From the NCBI GenBank assembly GCA_038373865.1, contig JAXGGA010001160.1, positions 62,001 through 126,000 on the forward strand: a DNA stretch of 64,000 bases, given 5' to 3'. The translations under genes and the position numbers were made by a program. This document shows positions 35,058 to 44,557 of this stretch, piece by piece; position 1 is the first letter of the stretch, and each line of letters opens with the position of its first letter. The notes below the pieces were generated by a model. The model saw only the letters and a program-made list of their open reading frames with translations. It was not told where the DNA came from and ran no database searches. Origin of the DNA: Uloborus plumipes (taxonomy: Eukaryota > Arthropoda > Arachnida > Araneae > Uloboridae).

Positions 35058-35579
35058 TTAACCCATTAATGCCTAGCGTCCTTTTTTAGGACGGTCCATA
35101 AAAGGGTCTGAATTTCCCCAAAATGAACATTTCAACCAAATAATAGTGTTCAATTAGTACCTTGGTATTGTTTCAATTCGTTTTTAACAGATTGCAGCGC
35201 ATAACCTTTGTAAAGTGTGTTCTGTAGCAGTTTTAATGTGATCTTTATCAAGAACTACATCGTTCATAATCTCAAGCACAAAAAGCTAAGTTTTTAAAAT
35301 TATTTCCAGCTTCCCAGATTATGTTAATTGCTGCTTTTATATCTTCCTTTAAATGTCTTTTTAAATATTATATCGTAAGCAGAAAAAAAATTTGGTAAAA
35401 AAAGTATGTACCATCCGGGGTCTATAGTAACTTTTTAGGGGCGATTTTTCTTTCCTTAATAGAAAAATTATTTTTTTACATGATATTTTTTTAATTATTT
35501 TTCCTGTCCATTAAACACTGTTTGTAACAAGTATACAAAATATCTTTGGGAAAACAAATGTCAGGCATTAAAGGGTTAA
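35058..35579. mobile_element. piggyBac-type MITE with TTAA target duplication
   Basis: The left end is TTAACCCATTAATGCCTAGC and the right end, reversed, is TTAACCCTTTAATGCCTGAC, 17 of 20 identical. Both include the TTAA target. At the left an inner hairpin follows (cgtccttttttaggacg). The element is 522 bp, with no transposase. It differs in TIR from the piggyBac MITE at 4157-4670 after TTAACCC, so a second family is present. Confidence 0.85.
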
Positions 35580-35691
35580 AATTCTTGGGCTTTCGAATGT
35601 ACTGATGAAATGAAAAGGGAGATTAATTAGATATTTTAGAGATAAAACATACTACTTTCACTAAAGTATCGTAATGTGAATGCTATAAGTA

Positions 35692-35758
35692 CACTGCAAA
35701 AAATAAACTGTTGTTTTTACAGTATAATACTGGCAACAGAAATTCCAGTTTAAAACTT
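35692..35758 (+). mobile_element. CACTG-ended element, truncated copy 3
   Basis: CACTGCAAAAAATAAACTGT, then ttgtttttacagtataatac and ccagtttaaaact, matches the left 65 bp of the family. It is then cut off. Confidence 0.8.
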
Positions 35759-35771
35759 AATGTAAACCTTT

Positions 35772-35835
35772 AAAAGCGGTTACCCCTCTGAGCGGCCAAA
35801 ATTTCACGGAACGATGGGGTGGCCGCTTGACAGTC
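35772..35835. mobile_element. Possible pogo-like MITE fragment
   Basis: ggttacccctctgagcggcc, aaaatttcacggaacg, then ggggtggccgcttgacag. The words gcggcc and ggccgc are inverted. The layout recalls short pogo-like repeats such as 55171-55346. No TA-flanked ends could be fixed. Confidence 0.3.
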
Positions 35836-36129
35836 ATTTTCAAATCAATCAATTTCACTGTCACTTGACAACAGCTCATGCTATGACAGCTGTAAAAGTG
35901 CAGTAGTATCACGTTTCAGAAAAAAAAAGTGCGAAAATTGACATTGGAGGTTTGGTATTTTCAATATCGATGCAAAAGAAGATGAAGAAAATTGTGATAA
36001 TGGTGACACATCTATGCAAATATTTCTTTTTAAAGGACCTGAAGTGCAACTCTCGGAAAGAAGAAGGCGACGCTTCAAAATAGTTTTAAAAATATTTTCG
36101 CCAGCAAAAAAAAAAAGAAAAGAGGAAGA

Positions 36130-36420
36130 ACCATGGAGCTTCTGCGGAATCCCGGACAGATGACTTTGGTGAGAGGAGGGGAGCATCTACTGCATAAGCT
36201 CCAGCTAATCATCTCGTTTTGATGGAGGGGAGCTGCATTCTTGCTCCGACTCTCAGAAGGGGGAAGTCAAGAAGATTACGTTTCGATTCGATTTAATTGA
36301 GACACGGGGTGGGCGGGGCCCTGCAGACGATGACTCATCCCATTCCGAGGGCGATGAGAGGGGGAGATTTGAGACCGTTTTTCTCTTTTCTTTTCAGTTT
36401 TCTCCCTCGTTTTTCTTTTT
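36130..36420. promoter_or_regulatory. GC-raised patch with GC-box and AP-1 motifs
   Basis: The patch contains gggtgggcggggccc (Sp1-like GC box, near 36309) and atgactcat (AP-1 consensus TGACTCA, near 36330), about 20 bp apart, in a stretch much richer in G+C than its flanks. No start codon, TATA box or splice structure could be tied to it. A regulatory role is inference from motifs alone. Confidence 0.3.
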
Positions 36421-36429
36421 TGCTCGGTG

Positions 36430-36785
36430 GATCAAGAGTTGCTAAGTGATGGATAGGTTACACAATTATGTGGAAGTTACAATGGTTTTATTTCAACGAT
36501 TAAAGCTTTACGATTTTTGGTATGATTTTCGCACAAAACACAGAACAAAGTATTCTTCAGAAGCGAATAAATAACTTTGTGCAACATAGTAGCCATGAAG
36601 CAACAACGTAATCAAATCACATTTATTGCAAGAAGTAGCTTTGTCGGATGATTATACATTCCAAAGCGCACACTTTTCTACATTGGAAAGGGGTTCCTTG
36701 AAACTCCAAAACAAGTGCCTGCAATGTCTTTCAATATTTGTACTCTGATTACGCTCTTTTATGGTTGCTAAAGTATCGAGCTCCT
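36430..36785. other. Noncoding stretch, nothing supported
   Basis: No repeat or coding signal recognised. Confidence 0.4.
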
Positions 36786-36787
36786 CT

Positions 36788-37024
36788 GGTAAGTTGACCT
36801 CCAACATAGACAATGTTTTTCCTATTTTCCGGGTAATAGGAAAGGGTAATTGGACCTGAACTGAATTAGATTTCTTTTGCAGTCGTTTTGTTGAAGTATT
36901 CTAACTAAAATCGGCGGTAAAACTTGACCACGGAGAAATGGCGGTTGACTTTGCAACGGAAATTACCCTTTTCTATTACACGAAGACAAAGGTAAACATT
37001 GTCTATGTTGGGGGTCAACTTACC
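36788..37024. mobile_element. 237-bp palindromic MITE with 31-bp TIRs
   Basis: GGTAAGTTGACCTCCAACAT continuing agacaatgttt is matched at the right end in reverse with a single mismatch over 31 bp. Further inside, ataggaaagggtaatt and aattacccttttctat are also inverted, so the element is palindromic almost throughout. No convincing target duplication was seen. Confidence 0.8.
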
Positions 37025-37039
37025 ATCAACATCACATAA

Positions 37040-37200
37040 GGGTCGTCCCCGGAAATGTCACGCTTTTATTGGGGAGAGAGAGTACCAGAAAGGGTTAGTT
37101 TGTGACAAAAAGGACAGAGGAATAATAATTGTGACATTACCCATTCTTGTCAAAATAAAAGCATTTTTTTATAAATATATTCATACAATATAGCGTGACG
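37040..37200. mobile_element. Fragment related to the 3612-3863 TIR element
   Basis: gggtcgtccccggaaatgtc, then acgc, starts like the left end of that element. tagcgtgacgtc near 37190 may be a decayed right end. The gggagagag and tgtgacaa words are also shared. Confidence 0.45.
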
Positions 37201-37211
37201 TCTGACAAGGG

Positions 37212-37778
37212 CAGGGACGGATATAATGAAGAAACGATGGGGGCGATCGCCCCTCCCTTGACGGTCTCACCACGAGTAAGTTTACAATGTAAAAGTTAAA
37301 AAGGGCATTTTTAGACTATCTTTGATGCTAGCATCACACATCACACACTCCAGGGTCCCCCGTACCTACCACAACTAGTGGTTTAACCGGGATAGGACCC
37401 TGAAGAGCGCTCTGCTCTTTTTGAACCAGAACCAAGGGTCGAGCAAACCCTTGGCCCAGAGGTATCGTTTCACTTGGAGAACTTTGTGACCACAATATTT
37501 TTAACGTCCCCCAGCCACCATTAATCAAGACGGTGGATCTTTGATCGGCTGAGGATCGAACCCGGGTCCCTCCGATGACGAGTCCGACGCCTTACCGATC
37601 GGGCTACCACGGCCCTCTTTGATGCTAGCAAAAGGAAATCGTATGGATCTCCTCAGGATACGTTTCGCAATTGAAGTTCAAAACATATGATGTCAGAATT
37701 GTAAATCAAGATGTGCAGAAAAGGATAAGCAATAAAATCAATCTCCCCTTCCTTAAAACATTTCTATATCCGCCCTTG
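37212..37778. mobile_element. hAT MITE interrupted by a SINE
   Basis: The left end is CAGGGACGGATATA and the right end, reversed, is CAAGGGCGGATATA. Flanks gacaaggg (37204-37211) and aacaatgg (37779-37786) match in 6 of 8, plausible for an old hAT duplication. Without the inserted SINE and its duplicated target the element is 270 bp. The second copy at 56296-56556 (opposite orientation, 261 bp) shares gcatttttagactatctttg and atgctagcaaaag-like sequence, with no insertion there. Confidence 0.8.
37334..37615 (-). mobile_element. tRNA-derived SINE, copy 1, with 15-bp TSD
   Basis: Read on the minus strand it starts ggccgtggtagcccgatcgg (tRNA-like A-box region), continues to ggacccgggttcgatcct (B box GGTTCGATCCT), then a body of about 200 bp ending ggggaccctggagtgtgtga. 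The duplication tctttgatgctagca flanks it exactly (37319-37333 and 37616-37630), which marks insertion by target-primed reverse transcription. It lies inside a hAT MITE. The LINE partner is unknown. The tail is TG-rich rather than poly-A. Confidence 0.88.
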
Positions 37779-37789
37779 AACAATGGAGT

Positions 37790-38280
37790 TGAAAAAAAGC
37801 GTAACATCATTCATAAACCGGTCCATAATTTATATTGTTATCAAGCATAGAAACATGAAAATATTTAATTGCATTAACTTTATCATTGAGATAAATCTCT
37901 ATAATCAAAATATAGATTTAGAGCGCAGTGCATCGCTAAAGATGTTCTGTGATGAGAATACAAACCGCACCTTTCTGAAAGCAAAAGGTCATAATAATGA
38001 CAGATTATGCTTTGAGTTCACTCTACAAAATCCCTCGTTGACTTGCGTAGGTTCAGTCGGGATTGGTCTGCTAACAAGGGATTATGCTCCTAATTAGCTC
38101 AAGACGAGATCTGAAGAGGGAGAATCCAAGGGTGCTCCGTAGGCGAGGCAACAAATATTTCGTCTGGTCGTATCGCCCACACTTTGTTTTCATTATTATG
38201 GGCGATTATCTCACGAAGGGGAAGCAAAACTCTGTTGACGAAAGGCTTGGCTAAATAAACGGATGTATTTAAAGTCTGGA
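37790..38280. other. Noncoding stretch with a 104-codon frame of no recognised type
   Basis: The plus-strand frame 37783-38097 starts exactly at the edge of the hAT element and has no domain I recognise; it is probably chance. Nothing else is seen. Confidence 0.4.
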
Positions 38281-38283
38281 AAG

Positions 38284-38519
38284 CAGGGGCTCCCAAACTT
38301 AAATTTTTGGGAAGGGTGAAGTTTTCAATTTGCTGAATGGAACTTCATAACTTGCCGAATGATAAATGCGGACGTGTACATTTAATAGAAAAGGACATTC
38401 GGGCATTTAAAAATTGCAAGATTTTAATTACGTCTACAAAGTTTCCGAATAGACGAACCAAATTTTTTTCGAATATGGAAATTTTTGGGAGGTCAGGCTG
38501 ACCTCCCAACCGGGCGCTT
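38284..38519 (+). mobile_element. Hairpin-ended dispersed repeat, copy B
   Basis: It begins caggggctcccaaac and ends with the hairpin GGGAGGTCAG-G-CTGACCTCCC (about 38487-38507), then aaccgggcgctt. Shared words with copy A are tttgccgaat or cttgccgaatgataaa. Flanks ctggaaag (38276-38283) and ctgcaaag (38520-38527) agree in 7 of 8, supporting a hAT-type insertion, although the terminal bases of the two ends match poorly. Confidence 0.6.
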
Positions 38520-38534
38520 CTGCAAAGTCGCCTA

Positions 38535-38825
38535 GGCCGTGGTGGCCCGATCGGAAGGGCATCGGGCTCGTAACCGGAGGATTCCGTGTTCGACCCTAAC
38601 CGAGCAAAGATCCACCGTCTTCACTAATGGTGGGTAGGGGACGTTAAAAACGCTCGTGGTCACAAAGTCCTCCAAGTGAATAATCACCTCGGGGAGTACT
38701 GGACCAGGGGTTAGCTCGGCTCCTGGTCCGGATCAAAAAAAAAAAAACAGAGCGCTCTTCAGGGCCCCACCCAAACAGTTAAGCCACATGTTGTGACAGG
38801 TATGGGGACCCTGGAATAAAGTGAA
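38535..38825 (+). mobile_element. tRNA-derived SINE, copy 2
   Basis: Same family as copy 1 on the opposite strand. The head is ggccgtggtggcccgatcgg, with a decayed B box tgttcgaccct. The body carries agatccaccgtctt, ggggacgttaaaaa, gtggtcacaaagt, gagcgctcttcagggc, and the end ggggaccctgga. It is more diverged than copy 1 and has an A-run insertion near 38735. No clear target duplication. It abuts copy B of the hairpin-ended repeat. Confidence 0.85.
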
Positions 38826-38829
38826 GAGA

Positions 38830-40390
38830 AAAGTGTTCAGTTTCACAGTTGAGGTAGAAGTCCCCGTTCTCTGTATCAAAATATTCTGTTCCCTGTCCAA
38901 ACAATTTCACAGCGTTATGTTTAGGGGAAGAAGATCAATTTGCCTCAGACTTTCGAAATAACTACTGTACTTTATCCAGAAAATAATAACTCTTAACTTG
39001 AACACACACACACTCATAAACAATTATCAAAAGATTTATAGCTACGCATCAAGGCCTAAGTCATTCGAAAATCAGCTAACGTACCATTCCGACAACGCCC
39101 TATAAAAACCACTCATCAACAAATTTTTCAAATCTGCTGCCAACGAACGAAAACTTGAAGATAGAAAAAGTGCTCGCAACACCGCCGCCATACATGTCAC
39201 ATACACACAAACATCAAGTAAGCAGCCACTCTAGAGTGTCTCGTAGAACCTATCAATAAATCACGATCCTCAGGTAGAAAGTTGTATTTAATGATGGAAT
39301 AAATGATAGTCAATGAAACGAGGGAGCACGTTAATTGACAGGGTTTGAAATAGGCGATCGTCGGTCGTGTTTTGCAAAAAATAAATTTTAGTTTGATGGC
39401 CATCGCTTTCACATTAAGTGCTCATTTGACGACTAATTTTTTGTAAAAAAATAATTTGGAAATGGAAATTTTACATCAAATGGTCATTTTTAATTGTTTT
39501 ATTGATATGCAGAATACTGTAAATTCTCGATTATTCGTGAACGGATTTTCACAGGATGGTTAACCTAGTTAGCGTTGAATTTATGCTTTGTCCCCCTCTA
39601 GAAAAATTCGAAATGACGGACTAGTTAGTTGTTAAATAATCTTGAATAAATAGCACGAACTGAAATGCTGCAAAAAGTTTGCAGGAACTACCATAGGTGA
39701 TAGCAAAATAAGACGCCAACTGGCGATGAAGAAACTATCAAATAGAAGCAAAGTGAACACTTAACTTAAAACAAAAGTTCAACCGGCAGTGACTAAGCAT
39801 AGTTTGCACTCATTCCGTCTGAAACATTCAAAACCCCTCAATCAGTGAAGCCCTTATCCAATCAGGTTCCGAGAGCATTGCACTTCTGCGAAAAGCAGCC
39901 TCAGCTTGATTAGTTAGGATCTTTCCAGCTTAATGCTTTTCATACCGTTAACTAGAAATGGCGTTAACGAATGACAGTTACTATTCTTCAGACGAGTGTA
40001 AATTATGCTTCAAGAAGGAATACAAAAAGGAAGAAAACAGGTTATTTAATGGAAGATAACTGCAGGAAAAAATATATCCGCTTTTTGAATAAAGATCTTC
40101 TAGTTTTTTAAATGCTATTTTTTACTTGGGCATAAATAAAATTTTGAAGGGAGACAGTTACGTGTTTTCTGCTCCGTTTAATTTTGGTCCATATAAAACG
40201 AAGGCTTGAGCATTATCATTATGCTTTCCTACTCTTCTGAATAAGCTCAACTAAAAAAATGATAATTATGTTTCTTACTTTTTCTTGAGGTCAAATGAAA
40301 GCTCAAATTTTTTTTAAACAAACGTTGCTTTATTGTTTCTTGGTATTATACATCTACTTGTAGCTAAAAACATACAATTGCTTCAGACGT
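38830..40390. other. Noncoding stretch, nothing supported
   Basis: A short CA tract lies at 39003-39012. No repeat ends or coding frame were accepted. Confidence 0.45.
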
Positions 40391-40391
40391 A

Positions 40392-40393
<2 letters not shown>

Positions 40394-40472
<79 letters not shown>
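40394..40472. repeat. Compound microsatellite (TG)n(GA)n
   Basis: About 33 TG units run directly into a GA tract and then a poly-A/poly-G purine run to about 40500. Confidence 0.95.
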
Positions 40473-40999
40473 AAAAAAAAAGGGGGAAGAAGGGGGGGAG
40501 AGAATTTCGAGATAATAGAAAATATCATGCATTTTATATATTCTTTTGGAAAGAAACGAATTATTTAAATACTGGGTGTAGAGAAGGATAGATGTCCCAG
40601 GACTTTAGGTTCTGACAAAAATTTCCAATCCTAATATAGTAGTTTATATTCATATAGGACTCTTGTGACAACCCCCCCCCCCTCTACCGGAATTTACACC
40701 AGAAGTTGCATTCTGGCTACGCTGCAGATATCAATGCATTCCTTCTAACTCTTATATGCTAAAAAAGTATACTATAATTTGCATTAGCAATTTGAAATGT
40801 CAATAAATTTTTGTTGCTTTAGCCATGCTTGACAATGGCACACGTTCAATAATTATACTACATCTGTCGATTGTAGAGGAAGAGGTCTAATTTCATCAAT
40901 TATAGTCTTTCATGAATGACAAGATGAAAAGAACGACGTCTGTCTACCTGCAAATCAAAAGCAAAAACGTGACTGGCGAGTTACAAAAATCGATTTTTC

Positions 41000-41755
41000 T
41001 CTGGCATGGATCATTCACAGGTGGCTTCATTCCAGCTTTCCGGTGGCTGTCTTTTTAAAAAAATATCAGAGCCACCTGTGGAATGCAATGCGACCCATCG
41101 GGGGCCCCAAGAGTGTGTCACGAAAGCGCATCGTCTGCGTCGTCCGGAGAGTGTTCACCTTGAAGTCGGTGTCGGGGTCAACGCACCCCACACACTCGAC
41201 AGGTAGGCACACAAAAAAGAACCCAAGGTCAGTCGCAGAGAGAGAGAACCCCGTCGTCGCCTCTCTCTCTCTCTCTGTTTCTACAAGCGCGCGAATTGTA
41301 CAGACGATTCTGGAGGAAAGGGGATGCCCAAGATCGATACAAGGATTCGGGAGTCAGAAGAAAATAATCAGTCGAGGAAGTGGGGGAGGGGTCGCGAGGG
41401 AGGCAGCTTATGTCCTCCAGCAGGGGGAGGATAGTTCTCCCGGGGCGTTGAGTAGCGTGTATTTTCCCGCCAAAGAGAAGAAAAAAAAAGTATTAAAGCC
41501 GCCTCTAGATTCTAGCGAGCGCCTCGCGAGAGACCACGTGACATGCCGAGAGCAAGAATATACTGGGGTCCCTCGTCTCGCTCTCGCCAAGCCTCCTCTC
41601 GCCCTCTCGGACCTCGCCATGTCTCGGTTCGTTGTCGGTCTCTTGGGCACGAGGCAAAGGAGACCCCCCGCGTAGGTTGCTCCGCTCGCGGCCAAAGAGG
41701 GACAGCGTGTCAGCCATTTTGTTTCACCTCTTATTCAGAATCGATATCATGATTG
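41000..41755. promoter_or_regulatory. CpG-rich island, candidate promoter and first exon
   Basis: CpG density and GC content rise sharply here against AT-rich flanks. Motifs seen: CCTCGCGAGA at 41522-41531 (9 of 10 of the TCTCGCGAGA element bound by BANP/ZBTB33-type factors), CACGTG at 41535-41540 followed by AC (USF/E-box), and on the minus strand AAAATGGCTGAC at about 41709-41720 (YY1-like and also a good start-codon context). A 70-codon minus-strand frame starts at that ATG (41717). A 210-codon plus-strand frame (41043-41675) is open mainly because GC-rich DNA has few stops. Direction of transcription is not resolved. A CT tract sits at 41258-41275. The flanking gene, if any, lies outside or in unrecognised exons. 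Confidence 0.45.
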
Positions 41756-41759
41756 TTGA

Positions 41760-42630
41760 TTGTAAATGATAGTCATATTTAATGTAGAAAATGCAATCAA
41801 AAGCAATGACATCCCCCCCTCCCTTTAAATTATTTATGCTAAAAACAGTTCAAGTCGTTTTGTTTCGAAACGAAATGCAATACTTCATGTATCTATTGCT
41901 ATTTTATATTTTTTCAAATTATTAATAATCTTAAGTCTAAAAATACAAAATAAATATTACTTCATAAATGTGTAAAAAAAATTCAAATTATATAGAGCTT
42001 TTTACCGCAAAAAAAAAAAGGTTTCGGCTGTAAAATAGGTCAATAAAGGTTCTTAAAGATGCGTTCAAGTAGTTAAAATTTTATACATTTAATACAAGAG
42101 TATTGACACTTTTTTAGCAAAATTTCAGGTTATATTTATAATGCAAGATCCACCCTTAAGACATTTTATAGCACATTACTCAAAAATGAAAATGCTCATT
42201 TTAAATAAATAAATAAATAAAATAAAAACATAAATATTCTTTATTTTTCCAAACATCAAAGAATATGCATGTTCTGAAGAAGAAAAAAAAAGAGGGGAAG
42301 TAAAATTCGATATACCTGATAACTTATCGTTTGCACTTTTAGTTGGCACTAACTGTCCTTAATTTTGATGATATTTGACATTCAAAAACTATTTGATTGA
42401 AAAAAAGTCAAAAGTAAACGAATAATAAGTGCGATCTAGAAAATATCTCACATCAATTTTGAAGAATTATATAACAAACAAAAAATTACTTTTGCACTAC
42501 AATACGGAAAGTAAATAAATACAGAAAGATAATTTAGGCAACTTTTTCTCAGATGAATTTTGTTTTCAGAAACACAGTACGCACATTTTTTTCTGCATTA
42601 AAAATAAGTTCCTTGTAGCCTCCAAAAGGC
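41760..42630. other. AT-rich noncoding stretch, nothing supported
   Basis: Poly-C at 41814-41823. No other signal. Confidence 0.45.
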
Positions 42631-42636
42631 ATGTGT

Positions 42637-42833
42637 GGTGTAGCGTACATAGACTTAGGTGCGCCCACCTGCAAGATTTGTAAGTGCGCCCCCCCCCCCC
42701 CCATTACAAGAAAATTATATATAACTCTAAAAAATATATTTTTAGTGTGACTCATGCTATTTTATCGTGCGTCCTCAGACATCTTGCATCCCCCCCCCCG
42801 CGCCGAGGGGTCTGTGGGGTACGCCACTTTGTG
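42637..42833. mobile_element. Likely decayed hAT MITE
   Basis: gtgtggtgtagcgtac at the left and gtacgccactttg at the right are imperfect inverted ends (reversed right: CAAAGTGGCGTACCCC). Two poly-C runs (42691-42704 and 42790-42799) with gcaagattt / tcttgcat words mirror each other inside. No clean target duplication. Confidence 0.45.
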
Positions 42834-43071
42834 TACGCAATGTTTTATTTCATTTTGCGTTTGCAACATTTATTGTTATTATTTATGTATCATTATTTTT
42901 ATGTATTTACTTTTGTTTTATCATTTTCTTTTCAACTGTATCTTGATTTTTATCATATACAGTCCTAACAGAATAAAATTTTTTGTCTGAAGTTTTCTTT
43001 TCTTTTTTTATCATCTAAGTTTAAACACTTGATTTCCGTTTTGCGAATTAATCCTGATTTTAAAATACAGT

Positions 43072-43255
43072 CAGTACCGTAATAATGTGATCCAGAGTGG
43101 ACCAAAATGGTGGGCAATTTGTTTTTTTTACTGACTATTCGCTTGTCCGAGAATGTAGATAGCCCTCTCGTTGCACCCCTTATCTCCCCTTCTCTCGGGT
43201 AATAAATCTTCTGACTGCTCTCGACAAGCTCTCGCCGAGAATGTAGAGCCACGGT
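43072..43255. mobile_element. Possible TA-type MITE remnant
   Basis: Left tacagtcagtaccgtaat and right ccacggttacagta are loosely inverted. The word ccgagaatgtaga occurs twice inside (about 43148 and 43235). Too decayed for a firm boundary. Confidence 0.35.
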
Positions 43256-43433
43256 TACAGTATTATAAGAGGGGGAGGGAGGGAGGATTCCAGAGAAGAG
43301 CTTCTCTGATCCAGTTCGACTGGAGACAGGGCTGATTCGGATTAAAGATAATCTAATAGAAAGTGATTTTTTTTTTTGTTTTTTTCAAATAGTTTAAATT
43401 TTTTACATTTGTGCAAAAGTTTCATTTGTGCTG

Positions 43434-43900
43434 CACTGCAAAAAATAGATATTGTTTTTACAGTATAATACAGCTAATCTCATAGTAAAAGACTGTAAAA
43501 TTTCTAATTTTACAGTAGTAAACTAAAATTACAGTTTATTAGTGTGCATTTTACAGTTTCAAACTGGAAACTCTGCTGCCAGTATTACACTATTATTTTT
43601 ACAGTGTAATACAGCTAATTTCATAGTAATTTTACCGTAACATATTGTAAAATTGCTAATTTTACAGTAGTAAACAAAAATTGCACTTTATTAGTGTGAA
43701 TTTTAGTTTTAAACTGAAACCTCTGCTGCCATTATTATACTGGTGTTTTTACAGTATAATATAGCTAATTTTATGTTAAAATTGCTAGTTTTACAGTAAT
43801 AAACTGTAAAATAGCTATATTAGCGTGCTTTTACAGATTTAAACTGGAAACTCTGCTGCCAGTATTATACTGTAAAAACAACAATTTATTTTTTGCAGTG
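43434..43900. mobile_element. CACTG-ended TIR element, intact copy 4
   Basis: Perfect 13-bp ends CACTGCAAAAAAT / ATTTTTTGCAGTG, flanked by an exact 7-bp repeat tgtgctg (43427-43433 and 43901-43907). Inside are about three tandem modules 126-150 bp apart. Each has aaactggaaactctgctgcc, attatactgntgtttttaca, and acagtaataaactgtaaaat, so the element is both tandemly repetitive and locally palindromic. No coding capacity. Copies 1-3 lie at 2849, 20209 and 35692. The superfamily is not certain. Confidence 0.88.
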
Positions 43901-44557
43901 TGTGCTGAAGAACGTGTGTTTGTAAAACTGTTATTTTGTAGTAAAATTTAAACAATAATTTCTTCAACCATATCAAGAAATTTTAGTACCGTAAATCAGG
44001 GTTACTTGGACCCTAGGGGTTACTTGAGCCCACTACAATAAAATGATAAAATCTAGGTTTGGTACCTACTAGTTGAAGACTTGCACGTAGTTCCTCGTTT
44101 CTCCACTAGGTAGAAGCCCTCCGCAGTCTCTAACGCTAGTACCAAACCCAGATTTTATGGTACATACTGTAACTCGCCTAACTCTTTATCTCTGACCTGT
44201 CACCATGAGCCGCAGGGGGCCGAGGGGTAGGGGAATACAATAGGGAAGAAGGAGGTGAGCTGGACAGGTGATGACTGTCACTGGACCCAGGGAAAAAAAA
44301 TTGTGCGAATGGGGAAACTTCTGTGATCGGGATGTTTGGAAGGATTTTCTCCCTCAAACTTCTACAAGGGAGAAAACGTTTTTGCTAAGTTGCTAGGCCT
44401 AACGATAAATTCTACATTGCCCTCAGTAGCTGGGGAAAGGACATTTTTTCCCCACCTTAGAACCAAAACTTTATTTCTGTATACTGTTCTTACTTTATAA
44501 AGAAAACGTATCCTATGTATTAGACCAAAAATAGTTTCAATACATTAATATACTTAT

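Noticed and set aside
23875..35610. Other ctgatga words as further hammerhead ribozymes (about 23875, 26265, 35600)
   Set aside because: None is followed by a paired stem II and GAAA at the right distance.
37334..37615. Functional tRNA gene
   Set aside because: The tRNA-like head has A and B boxes but no full cloverleaf, is followed by a long shared body and has a 15-bp TSD, so it is a SINE.
41043..41675. 210-codon plus-strand open frame, the longest in the window
   Set aside because: It lies in a CpG-rich island where stop codons are rare, crosses a CT microsatellite, overlaps several frames on both strands and shows no domain.
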